Below are positions 54,210 through 64,000 of a stretch of 64,000 bases of DNA, piece after piece. This DNA comes from Kalaharituber pfeilii (lineage: Eukaryota > Ascomycota > Pezizomycetes > Pezizales > Pezizaceae): assembly GCA_015179045.1 (NCBI GenBank), contig WHUZ01000026.1, positions 558,001-622,000 on the forward strand. Direction: 5' to 3'. How positions within the stretch are numbered: the stretch's first letter is position 1; each line of letters starts with the position of its first letter. The notes below the pieces were generated by a model. The model was not told the origin of the DNA. It made no database searches and was given only the letters and a program-made list of their open reading frames with translations. The translations under genes were made by a program, and so were the position numbers.

Positions 54210-54263
54210 AAGGCTTCTTGCGGGAGGAATTCGCCCTGAGCGATGACCCCCGCAAGAAGCCTT
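54210..54263. repeat. Perfect 15-bp inverted repeat upstream of the ATPase gene
   Basis: AAGGCTTCTTGCGGG at 54210-54224 and its exact complement at 54249-54263, separated by 24 bp. It could be a protein-binding palindrome or a small hairpin. No transposon features were seen. Confidence 0.7.
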
Positions 54264-55455
54264 GTCGCAGCTCGACATCTGCATAACACGAATCGATATT
54301 CCTGGATTCACGCCGATCGGGCCGACCAGGAATTCTTTGTTTATGTGTTGTCTTGTTGCTACTGCAATGGCCAAGTTAGCGGCAATTTGAACTGTTCCTT
54401 GCCGGACTTTTGTGATACCTACGTCTATTCGGGGTTAACGTTGTCATGCAAAGGCTGCCCTTGGTGCCTAGACTACACCACTTCTGATGCGATCGCTCCA
54501 TCTCAGGCAGATTTACCATCGAGCTAGAAGCGGGTTGTTAATGAGTCATTAGAACTACCTTTCCGTCGTTGACTGCGATCTCAATATCGACATGCCCGTA
54601 CCACAGAAACTCTCATGCAAGCTTGAAGTGCTTTTTCCCAGCCTCCCAAGATCTATGGCAGATAATCCGCCTGAATGTGTCAACATTGCGCATTGCTGAG
54701 TACGTAGGACTACAATGAAACATTCTGAAGCGCACAATCTCAGCCTCAATGAGTCACGTACGTCACAATTCAATGTCCAAATTTGGGAAAGTACAACCTT
54801 GATTTTCCTTTGTCGCGCGAGCCCAAGTTTGTTGTTCTCGTCGCTCCCTAGGTAGACTTTGGCGGATGACTTGAACCTGTGCAGTCCATTGCGTATTTTG
54901 TTGAGTCCTAGCCCTCTTCTCGCTAACATTTACCCTCTTGCCGCGTGAGACATCATGCAATGCTGGCTACATGCAATGGACTCCACTCATACATGACTCA
55001 AGTCAACAGCCATGCTCTGAACGATCGACAACTGAACTCCCGACAATTTTTTTTCCCTCAGGTGTTTGAATCTGACTCCTACTCAGATTTCCCAGCAGCA
55101 GTCACCATCAAGGCCTCCGTCAGTTAGATACCATCAAAACTATTACTTTCGCAGGCTGCAATGTGATTTCTCACGGGCCTCTGAAAGTAGTAGCCTAGGT
55201 GAATGCGTGATAAAATCCAGCTAGTGTTTAGATAATACAACGCTTAGGCACAGCCAACACAAGCTTCACAATACAGGATTCAATCAAATCTCTAGCTCGG
55301 TGAATAAAGTCCGCTAAATCCACTTAAACGCAATGAAATGCGCATGTCAGCAAATGGTATGTATCGCTGCAGCTTGCGGAGGTATCATAGTATTGATGAC
55401 GTGCCCTATCTATCTATCAAAAAGATTCACAAAATGAGCTCCCCTGCACGTATGT
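54264..55455. other. Intergenic, unrecognised ORFs
   Basis: The minus-strand frame 54555-54929 (124 codons) and overlapping 54763-54960 have no motif I can name. No repeat ends were found before the direct repeat at 55456. Confidence 0.3.
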
Positions 55456-55828
55456 GCGCCGAATTTCTGGAGAATATAGTGGCAACTATGACTTACCTAT
55501 ATAGATTGCTCTCATGTGTCGGCTTTCTACCAAAAGAGAACTACCTGACGCACTGCTAGTTTAGCAACCAGATTAACTAATTCATCTCAACTAGGATCCA
55601 TCCGTATACACATACCCCTGAAAATATAAAGTGGATAGCAGTAGAAAGTGCATGTAGGTTTACCAAGAGGCTCAAAAACACAAGATAACGTTCTCTTACG
55701 TCAGCCCTCTAGTCCCACAACACAAGGTACCATTACCCCGCTTCATCTTTACCCCGCAAAGAGTGTGCACAATTAAAGCTATGACTATGACTACCGTAGA
55801 TAGAAACCAAGTAAAAAAATTCCAGCAC
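55456..55828 (+). repeat. Direct repeat flanking palindrome P4, left copy
   Basis: gcgccgaatttctggagaat to aagtaaaaaaattcca is repeated in the same orientation at 57697-58083 with few differences and a small indel. The two copies could be read as tgt..cca LTR-like repeats, but no 5-bp TSD or primer-binding site is evident. Confidence 0.75.
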
Positions 55829-55832
55829 AAGC

Positions 55833-57674
55833 TACCAGTACCGTATGGGTAACGATGTGCACACCGGTAACGCTGGGCACCTTGGCGCTGGTTTTGCACC
55901 CTCCCCAACATGTCAGGCATATCTCACAGAATATATTTCTAATATGTATGATGAATTAATTATAGACCATATTGACTGCGCTGATTCTGAATTTGAAGGG
56001 AAAAAAGTGAAAATGCTACTCCTACAGCACCTACAGTTGCCACACCCCTCTACCTTATGAAATAACCTTCTCTGGTACCTACCAGCAAATACTAACTCAC
56101 TGCAACGCTCTACCTGCTCATGCAATAGTAGGAATGGTAGCAATGGTACTACCAGTGTTATATTACAATACATGAGTAGTAATAGCTTGAGATCTGTAAC
56201 ATAGCACTGTATGCTCCTGTAGTAACAAATTGTGCATAACTAAGAAATTGAGCATTTTCCGGATGCCACAACAAAAAATTCCTGTGAGTGCAAATAGCTC
56301 TCAAGGGGGCTCAAATTGAAGCCAGAGCATGGCAAAATACATGGAATTATCTTCCGCATATTTATTGAGCTAATTTTTAGGAGTTAAGTAGTGACCTATT
56401 TGGAATATCCCAAATCCTATACTAGACATACTCTGAGCTGCCAAGTGTCCATAATCCTACCTGAAATCTTACTTAACTTGACATATACTCTATTACCTAT
56501 TCTAAGAAAGCGTAGCTAGTTTGGTCATGTTTGGCCACGTTATGGGGTCATCATGGCTATAGAGTAAGCAGCCTGCCTATGTTAGTTAGGTATGCCACAC
56601 CGTGACTAGTTTTCAGCTACCCAAAACCATTACCCCATACTACTAGCTGTTATAAATATCTTCTTCTGTATATCTTTATATTTGTAGCTTTAGAGAGTAT
56701 CTACACATCAGTTGTACTCTATAACAGTGTAGTACTAATATGTACCTGCATAACCGACAATATACTATTGATATGATAGCCCCACTCTAGATATTAATCT
56801 AGATACCTATAGTTTGTGCCGGTTTCGAGACTATGTACAGCTCGTATAGCACTACATGATGATGATGATGATGCAATTATTACTGTTGCATATCGTATGT
56901 GTGCGATGCTGCATATCTAACATATCTGACATATGCGGGCTGCTCACTCTACGGTTATTGTGACTCCTTGACATCGCCAAACTTGCTATACTTCCTCAGA
57001 ATAGGTAATAGAATATATGTCAAGATGAATAAGATCTCAGACAGGATCATTGACACTTGGCAGCTCAGAGTATATCTAGCATAGGATTTGGGATATACTA
57101 AATAGGTCACTACTCACCTCCTAAAAATTGGCTCAATAAATATGCGGAAGATAATTCCATGTATTCCACCATGCTCTGGCTTCAATTTGAGCCCTCTTGA
57201 GAGCTATTTGCACTCACAGGAATTTTTTGTTGTCACATCCGGAAAATGTTCAATTTCTTAGTTATGCACGATTTCTTGCTACAGGAGCATACAGTGCTAT
57301 GTTACAGATCTCAAGCTGTTATTACTCATGTATTGTAATATAGCACTGGTAGTACCATTGCTACCATTCCTACTATTGCATGAACAGGTAGAGCATTGCA
57401 GTGAGTTGGTATTTGCTAGTAGGTGCTAGAGGAGGTTATTTCATAAGGTAGAGGGGTGAGGCAACTGTAGATGCTGTAGAAGTAGCATTTTCACTTTTTT
57501 CCCTTCAAATTCAGAATCAGCGCAGTCAATATAGTCTATAATTAATTCATCATACATATTAGAAATATATTCTGTGAGATATGCCTGACATTTTGATGTT
57601 GGGGAGGGTGCAAAACCGGCGCCAAGGTGCCCAGCGTTACCGGTGTGCACATCGTTACCCATACGGTACTGGTA
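55833..57674. repeat. Large imperfect palindrome P4 (1.84 kb)
   Basis: Arms of about 780 bp (55833-56620 and 56890-57674) are inverted copies around a centre of about 270 bp. The ends are taccagtaccgtatgggtaa and complement. Each arm carries a peptide-like stretch (YDELIID, then CADSEFEGKKVKMLLLQHLQ) in the outward part and the gagtgcaaatagctctcaag segment shared with P1 and P2. There is no transposase. RNA from the locus would fold into a long hairpin. Confidence 0.8.
56856..56873. repeat. (ATG)n microsatellite
   Basis: Six units of gat/atg in the centre of palindrome P4. Confidence 0.85.
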
Positions 57675-57696
57675 TGTACCATTATTACGATGTCGG

Positions 57697-58083
57697 GCGC
57701 CGAATTTCTGGAGAATATAATGGCAACTGTGGCTTGCCTATATAGATTGCTCTCATGCGTCCGCTTTCTACCAAAAGAGAACTACCTGACGCACTGCTAG
57801 TTTAGCAACCAGATTAACTAATTCATCTCAACTAGGATCCATCCGTATACACATACCCCTGAAAATATAAAGTGAATAGCAGTAGAAAGTGCATGTAGAA
57901 TAAACTGGTTTACCAAGAGGCTCAAAAACACAGGATAACGATTCTCTTACGTCAGCTCTCTAGCCCCACAACACAAGGTACCATTACCCCGCTTCATCTT
58001 TACCCCGCAAAGAGTGTGCACAATTAAAGCTATGACTATGACTACCGTACATAGAAAGCTTTTCCAGCAAGTAAAAAAATTCC
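57697..58083 (+). repeat. Direct repeat flanking palindrome P4, right copy
   Basis: Same sequence as 55456-55828, with an extra aataaactg near 57899 and cttttccagc near 58060. The minus strand has a hydrophobic stretch (TVVIVIALIVHTLCGVKM) open in both copies. Confidence 0.75.
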
Positions 58084-58294
58084 ACCTAACGAGGCAAAAG
58101 ACAACATAAAACAGACACCGCAATTCTTCCAACCGCTCCACAAACATCAATAGCATTATTATCTCGATAGATTCGTGAGGGAACTTTCTTGGAAAACTCC
58201 AACTTGCTGAACTGAAATCCATATATTTGTTCATCACTCAATTAACCAGTGTATATGATATTGATATTTTATCTCTGCTGCCCACAAGAAGTAG

Positions 58295-58530
58295 CTACGT
58301 AGCCTCGTTTATTAGTTCCCGTAGGCGATGGATTTCGCAAAGACGTTCCTTGTGTATATTTTGGTGAAGGGGTAGTAGTAAATGGGAAACGCAGTTGAGG
58401 ACAAGCAGGAATCGTTCCTTCGGCTTGAAACTCACGGAGAACGCTCTGTGCGCTGAAATAAAATCACAATTCACTCCCGGAAAGAACATATGAGGGGGGG
58501 TAGAGCTCTGTTACTCATGCTACTTAAGAA
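58295..58530 (-). repeat. Dispersed repeat E, copy 2
   Basis: Homologous to 4816-5100 in the same orientation (ggtgaagg, gcagttgagg, aatcgttc, aattcac and gttactcatgct are shared in order). Confidence 0.45.
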
Positions 58531-58754
58531 GTGGAGATTATTGTATAGCTGGGAATGCCAGATCTTCATGCGCGGTGTCAATCTAGCGACTATGCATATG
58601 GTGCCGGAGGTTAATACTCAACATGTTGTAACATTCCCGGCCAGCATGCACCATATGTGTCATTTTGCTGCTTGCAATCGAGCAGTCGCGCACCCTTCAG
58701 CCACGGTCACTTTACACGGTCGCATTACACGCTCGTTTTGCTGCCCACGCTCGC

Positions 58755-59130
58755 GCTCATAGAAGGTTTTTCCAGAGTCTTACATTAGAAGGAATAAAGC
58801 TAATAGATATAACAGAAGATGCCTTAAAGGTAAATTACAAGAATTGATTGAGGGGCGAGGACATATTGTTTTATTTTATCCTCGATTTCATTGTGAAATG
58901 AATTTCATAGAACTATATTGGGGTGCAGCAAAGAAATATGCTCGTGAGAACTGAGTATTCTATTGCAGGTCTACGAGAAACTATATTCAAAGCTCTTTTT
59001 TCTATTTCAGACATCTCTATTTGGCGTTATTATAATAAGTGTCTTCGTATTATGCAGGCATATAAGGATGGTCATCATTATGGTACAGAGGCCTTCAAAA
59101 ATCATGTATATAAGAGTCACTGGTAGTCTC
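58755..59130 (+). pseudogene. C-terminal fragment of a DDE transposase, frameshifted
   Basis: Frame one reads NRRCLKGKLQELIEGRGH then FYPRFHCEMNFIELYWGAAK and KYAREN before a stop at 58952. Frame two continues from 58953 with EYSIAGLRETIFKALFSISD, ISIWRYYNKCLRIMQAYKDG and YGTEAFKNHVYKSHW. FHCExNxIExxWG followed by RxNCxYxxxxLR and YKSH is the end of a transposase family common in fungi, and carries the final catalytic Glu. A two-base loss at about 58952 breaks it. The N-terminal catalytic part is absent, and no terminal repeats were located. Confidence 0.75.
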
Positions 59131-59527
59131 ATAGTCACCGGCAGGTGCGAGAGGAGGAAACCCTTTGATCACTAATCCATTTGTATGGGGCTTGGCATGT
59201 AACATTTTCTACATTTCCTAAAAAAAGTAAAAAAACTTTGAACCTTTTCAGTTTTACAACGAATAAAGATTTTGCCATGAAAATATCATAGAATGATAGA
59301 GCGTCTCAAATAGTATAGTTTTTGATGTTTCTACCTTAGTTCATATCAGGTTGTGGTTGCTGATAGGTTTTGCGTTGCGTTGGTTGTGTCGCAAATTTCA
59401 TTTTGATTATTACACCCTAGTACCGTATATTTCAACAAGCTTCTTCCGGAAGACATGGGAAGTGTCAGAAAGCGAAAGTTCTTAAGGACCTCTATCCTAA
59501 CTTTACTAAACGAACCCGCCTTCCAAT
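59131..59527. other. Intergenic, no feature seen
   Basis: T/A-rich sequence without gene or repeat ends. Confidence 0.3.
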
Positions 59528-59782
59528 CTCCGCTTATGCTTTTTTCTCTTTAATATTATTACTCGCATGCCGCCCTGAGGGCTATGGCGAAATTAAGTAC
59601 ATAAGAAATAAGTAGGTAACAGAGGAAGGAAAGATATGAGAAATATGGAACTGATCTTCGTCATGCCGTCCCCCATGACTGATTATGTAACCCTTAATTG
59701 TGAATGAGAAGACAAAGGAGAAATGTTCGTCGATTTTTGTTATGTGCTCGCCCATATCAGCATGTCCGCCCTCCGCTTATGC
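59528..59782 (-). mobile_element. 5'-truncated LINE-A copy (231 bp) with TSD
   Basis: The element at 59540-59770 is flanked by ctccgcttatgc at 59528-59539 and 59771-59782. The T run is short and interrupted; the hairpin (gccgccctgagggctatggc) is intact. Confidence 0.85.
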
Positions 59783-61321
59783 AAAATCCGAATTTTTCCC
59801 ACCTCATTATGCCTATCAAACCTAATTCTCTCCCACACCATTCTCACTGTGGTCCAAGGTTTGTATGCAAAACTTGAGTTATTCCCATGGCAGGTGTCAT
59901 GTATACCCAAACTTGGTTTCATCTACATAAATTTTCCTGCATTGACGCCAGAGCAGGTGTCAGGGCGATCTTGTGAACTAGTCCCGATACCTTTTCGGGT
60001 GTAACTGTGAATCATACTGCACTGACCCCCAACACTGCTATAGTGACACCAAAATGCAGCATAAAATATATACCTCAGTTTGCAATCAAGATTTTGAGAA
60101 CTCTTGTGACACCTGATACCAGCATACTAAGTATAGTACACGATACACAGGTATAATACTAATGATACTCTGGAAGAGTGTACTTGAAATACCTGCCTAT
60201 GGAGTCATGACTTGAAACTGCCTGGCAGACTAAATATGGCACAGTTTCAACTGTATACATATGCAGAAAACACAAACCCTTCCATAATTGTTTTTTTGTG
60301 TCAACAGATTTGAATTTTGTAGCTCAAGTTTATGCTCGCATGTATTGCCCAGTGTTATAGTAGCAGTGTTAAGCCATGTAATGAAGTTGAGGGAACTTGG
60401 CCTGCTCTTTGCAAATTGGTTCGATTCTTCAATATGATATTCTACTGCGGTGTCGTAACGTTCCACAAGAATGCTACAGCTGGGTGTCACGTTTCTAATC
60501 AGCGGAGTTGCACACCCGGCTGCGGTGTAAGTTACAACACCCGAGAAATTGACACCCCGCCCGTGTGTAGTGACTACACCCGGCACTTTGCACCGCAGTG
60601 TTCTCCCGAACCTCGCCCACTCCTCATCGGTACACAGGTGTTGTGTAGCTCGCTCTAATCAAGCCGATCTCCGACCCAACAGCGTCTCCCGTGCAACTTG
60701 GGCCGCCTTTACTCTCACACTACTCAAGGAAAGCAATACAATATCTGGATAAGGCGCTTTGGAGTCCAACAGTATTGTTGGCGCGGAGAGGGTAGTGAGA
60801 GTTCTCAGATTCGCGTGAGCATCCTGTGGACCGAGCAGGAATCCGGTGAAAGGCGTATGGGCGAGAACGTTGGAGTGAGGCATTACAATAGCCGAGCATG
60901 GAGGTCAAAGTGTCACAGTTTCTGTATAGTAACTTCTCCAATCGCAAGTGACTGTGGGTAGATTTCATGATACCAAGCACAGGTCTTTTTATCGAAGCCT
61001 AATGAAAATAGCGCGTGCCATGCATTCCATAAAACTAATGCATTTCCTCGGTATGGCATGAATTCGGAAAATATAGTCAAAATTACCGTGAAATTAGCTC
61101 AAGGACCGTCCCTTATTACCAAATTGATGCAATTCCGCCTTCGGTCTTGGGTTCCCTAATGACGATTGGTCTGTTAATGTATGTGATAGCTCTAGTTACA
61201 CAATTTCGTCACCCAATATCAGAATCAATGCTCATAGACTATAGGGTGTTTACAATTCATTTTCAAGTCCAGAATTCGTCTCCCATGAATTCTTTCGTTC
61301 ATCACAGCACACCACAAAAAT
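59783..61321. other. Intergenic, weak ORFs
   Basis: Minus-strand frames 60659-60883 (FLLGPQDAHANLRTLTTLSA..) and 60230-60586 may be pieces of one decayed protein. No domain is recognised. No repeats were seen. Confidence 0.25.
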
Positions 61322-61405
61322 ATGCATAGCTTGCGTCCTGCCATGGCGAAGAGCCGCATGCGGGGTCATGTGACAAAAAAAAAAAAAAAAAAATGCATAG
61401 CTTGC
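61322..61405 (+). mobile_element. LINE-B hairpin mini-insertion with TSD
   Basis: The element at 61335-61392 is flanked by perfect atgcatagcttgc. The 5' end is GTCCTGCC and the loop reads gaagagcc. Confidence 0.9.
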
Positions 61406-63180
61406 CAGTAAGTAGTTAATCCTTTATGATGTATACCTACGGACGGTCCTGAGCCCGGCTGTTTTTTTGGGCCCCTTCTGGCAGAAGGACATAATAGTCT
61501 CTTGTGTGCCAACTCCACTGTTGCTACCAAATAAAGCATGGATTAGCTATTCTCAGGTCCTTTCTGAGATTGTATATGCAAATTCAGCATGTATACTATC
61601 TTGCACTATAAGATGAGGGAGAAGCAGCATTGTAGCATGTTATAAAATGAGATGGCACGTAATAGAGCAGGGGAAGACTGAATAATTTATTGATGATCTA
61701 TTTAATACAGTACGAGGTTCCCAGAGCACTGTATATAACAGAAATACAGAGCATGAGTTACCAAAAAGCAAAGACCAGTGACACATTAGAGATACCAGTA
61801 ACTGCGCGTTGGAATGGTCGTGGATTAGGGTCTTCTAACACAGCACATATACATAGAGTTGTAACAACGTGAACGACTAGCTTCGGAGGGCATTGACAAC
61901 GGGGTGGATTAGGAGAGGCCCGATGGAATTAGAAAATCTAGTGAACCTTCTAATGTCTGAGGGAGAGAAAAAAAAAAGAAAAGAAAAAAAAGCTAGGGCC
62001 CATTTCTCGACCAGCGCCTCAATGAGAGTTTTTGCCTATTCCACGTTGCTGCCAACTCATCCCAAGACTGCACCAATTGCCCAGTGTTCCCAACCGGCCA
62101 GGCCGCTGACCAGAATGAAAGGGCCCAGGCCGGCCAGGCCAAGGTTCAGGGCAGGAGGGCTTGTTACGAGGCTCTTCAGGGGCCACCTTCAGGTTACTTG
62201 GACACGGATTTAATATAAACCTTTCGATATCTTCGGATACCTATCTAGACTTTTTTTATTGAGCAGCACTTTTTGCAGGTATTCAGGTAAGTAATTTTTT
62301 TTTAGTATCGCTTGACTATATACTAATTTCTTATTAGTACTGCAGGGAGACAGACATTCCAACCACCGGTACTAGTGATGATGATTCCTTCAGTAATCTT
62401 CACTCTCCATAGTGCAGTTCAAGTTTTGATCTTGCATCGACGATTCCCTGCAGTCAAATCTGATGCCGAAATCGGGTCTTCTGGAATCTGGGTTACAAAA
62501 ATCTGGTGGAAGCTGTGCATGGCACGTAATGGAAAGCGACAGTGTAAAATCAGTAAGCAAAATCCTAAACATTAGAGAATGAGGTATACGTAGAAGCTAG
62601 AGGACGTTCTGTATATAGCTACTGTATAATTTAACTCACACTGCAACCTGAATGGTCTGAACCGGCCTGGGCGGCCTGGGCCGGCCTGAAACATTAACTG
62701 ATATTCTCACAAAGCCCGGCCTCAGAGGCAAGTAACTCAAGCATTTCTCTCATGACATCCAGGTCCTCTGCGATTGATAAAGGCAGGCTTCGACATGTGT
62801 CTTCGAGGGATGGTGATGGCAAGATTGCTATGGCATCTACTGTACTTACACCGAGAAAGGGATAAGTTCCATTCACTAGATTTGACACGGCTACCCGTGT
62901 TCTTACCCACACGCCAGTGGTACATTGGCAAATGGCAAATGGGTCGACCTATCCACCAAACTAGATACAAGCATGTCCAATATGAGAAGGATTTTGTATG
63001 AAAGGCTACAACCCTGACCACTCTCCTACAAATCAAGAAACAAATATATATAGGCATATTCTTAAGTTTCTGCTTGGTCTTGTTTTACTGTTCCTGCTCC
63101 AGCTCACTACTTGCTGCTCCTGCCCCTAATCCTGTTCGCCAATCCGGCCTTCCGCTACTACTCCCCTCGCTGCTCACTCT
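61406..63180. other. Intergenic with GC-rich ggcc patches
   Basis: GC-rich stretches built on ccggcc/ggcctgg occur at about 62090-62150 and, inverted, at 62655-62695. They might be worn ends of an element, but pairing is short. The minus-strand frame 62694-62912 has an acidic C-terminus (SIAEDLDVMREMLELLASE) without recognisable family. Confidence 0.25.
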
Positions 63181-63209
63181 AGCCGGAGTCGTTGTCTGCC
63201 ACATTTATT

Positions 63210-63936
63210 TCATACAACCCCAATGCTATGACACTTCCGACAGCAAAAGTGCTTATCGACCCGAACGAAATTGGAAGTCTCACACCATTTACATTTATAT
63301 ATGAACGGCTCAAAGGAGCGTTTAAGACGATCTTCACCAAGCACCGCACGCTGGCCTCCAGGTAACTCTACCACAAGGCCAATTTCGTCGTCCATATAAT
63401 TACATCCTGGACATTTGATGCTCATCCTCCCCTTATATTTGCAGGTGGTGCATTGTCGAAATAAAAGGTGATTGCTAGATGCAGTAGCTACTTGTAAAGT
63501 CTTTGGATTTTCACCATTTTTGTGAGGCTCTTCGACCCGCGGTGGTGTTTTGATCGCAGGCAACAACATGACCACAGCCTTGGCAAACTGCGGACAAGCA
63601 AGGAGTGTCTCACCAAATGCGTTCTTATCTCTAAAACCATCTAATGACCAGGCGCAGTATTGAGCAAAGTACTTCAGTAGCTTCTCTGATGGGACAGCAA
63701 TGTAGGATGATGAAGTTGTGTTACCGGTTCCACATGGGAGATTCTCAAAGGCGTAGGTTATGGCAGATAGGATTGCCGCAATATCCTCTTCCTTAGAGAC
63801 CGTGCCGACGTGGGCTAGCAATTCAGTGATTTTTGAGTAGGCGAGACCCTTCAGGAGTAACGTATTGAAGCGGTGTGCAAGCACATAGATTTTGGTATGA
63901 TAAAGTAGAGTCGAAGAGCTTTCCGGAAGAGGGCTG
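63210..63936 (-). CDS. BTB/POZ-type protein with zinc-ribbon C-terminus, 5' part outside window
   Basis: The frame is open from an in-frame stop near 63940 and has no ATG before the conserved part. An AG (gatgcag) near 63936 would serve as intron acceptor, so the first exon or exons lie beyond the right edge. The visible start YHTKIYVLAHRFNTLLLKGL then AYSKI matches the vYvLAdkYxixxLkxlA segment after the BTB fold in fungal BTB proteins, and LLKYFAQYCAWSL..FAKAVVMLL fits the following helices. The C-terminus adds CTTCKYKGRMSIKCPGC and CKWCETSNFVRVDKHFCCRKC, two Cys-rich zinc-ribbon-like motifs. BTB proteins commonly mediate dimerisation or Cullin-3 binding; the role here is unknown. Confidence 0.65.
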
Positions 63937-64000
63937 CATCACTCATATCGTGTTAACATAGGCATGTGGGATATCTGGGTAATAAAATAGCGTATACTTG

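Noticed and set aside
55456..58083. Complete LTR retrotransposon
   Set aside because: No 5-bp TSD, primer-binding site, polypurine tract or gag-pol was seen; the interior is a palindrome.

Overview
The window reads as a repeat-rich chromosomal stretch of a filamentous ascomycete fungus (Pezizomycotina). The basis is a compact single-exon AAA+ ATPase of fungal type, secreted DUF4360-like proteins, a BTB/POZ gene fragment, Tad-like LINE remnants with RNase H and C-terminal zinc-knuckle domains, and DNA-transposon relics of hAT, Tc1/mariner-pogo and DDE type. The species cannot be named from the sequence. No rRNA, tRNA or CRISPR array was recognised.

Few host genes look intact. They are three paralogous DUF4360-like secreted proteins (19475-20116 on the minus strand; 34607-35251 and 49285-49929 on the plus strand), an 822-residue AAA+ ATPase (51423-53891, minus), and the 3' part of a BTB/POZ gene running off the right edge (63210-63936, minus). 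The three DUF4360 genes lie in a diverged segmental triplication: block 1 at about 18786-24060 (inverted), block 2 at about 31030-36195 and block 3 at about 44765-51080. A fourth, gutted block survives as flank pieces at 12506-12604, 14339-14400 and 16850-17040. Each full block also carries a decayed ORF of unknown function.

Most of the rest is transposon debris. Two LINE families (A and B here) are present as 5'-truncated copies. Each family ends in its own 3' hairpin plus poly(A): family A has CTCGCC..GCGAGTAATGATAT, family B has GCCCTGCC..GCGGGGTTACGTGA. The unusual feature is a swarm of more than 20 very short insertions (32-104 bp) made of little more than one hairpin and poly(A). Most have 7-15 bp target-site duplications, and their 5' ends fall repeatedly at the same base of the hairpin. 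Several sit inside one paralogous block while the matching site in the other blocks is empty, so they postdate the duplications. One lies directly upstream of the TATA box of the third DUF4360 gene.

DNA transposons include three non-autonomous hAT elements with 8-bp duplications (536, 335 and 74 bp, one carrying an eleven-copy 26-bp satellite), two pogo-like MITEs, a 1.73-kb AT-rich foldback element with TA duplication and a paralogous empty site, a family of large imperfect palindromes (best at 55833-57674, flanked by direct repeats), and a frameshifted DDE transposase fragment.

Layout: 1-9.5 kb intergenic with mini-insertions, LINE scraps and hAT copy 1; 9.5-17.5 kb nested LINEs and the foldback element; 17.5-24 kb block 1; 24-31 kb LINEs, hAT copies 2 and 3, and palindrome remains; 31-38 kb block 2 plus a LINE-B copy holding a pogo MITE; 38-44.7 kb dispersed repeats, decayed ORFs and a palindrome; 44.7-51 kb block 3; 51.4-53.9 kb ATPase; 54-63 kb repeats with the large palindrome; 63.2-64 kb BTB gene.
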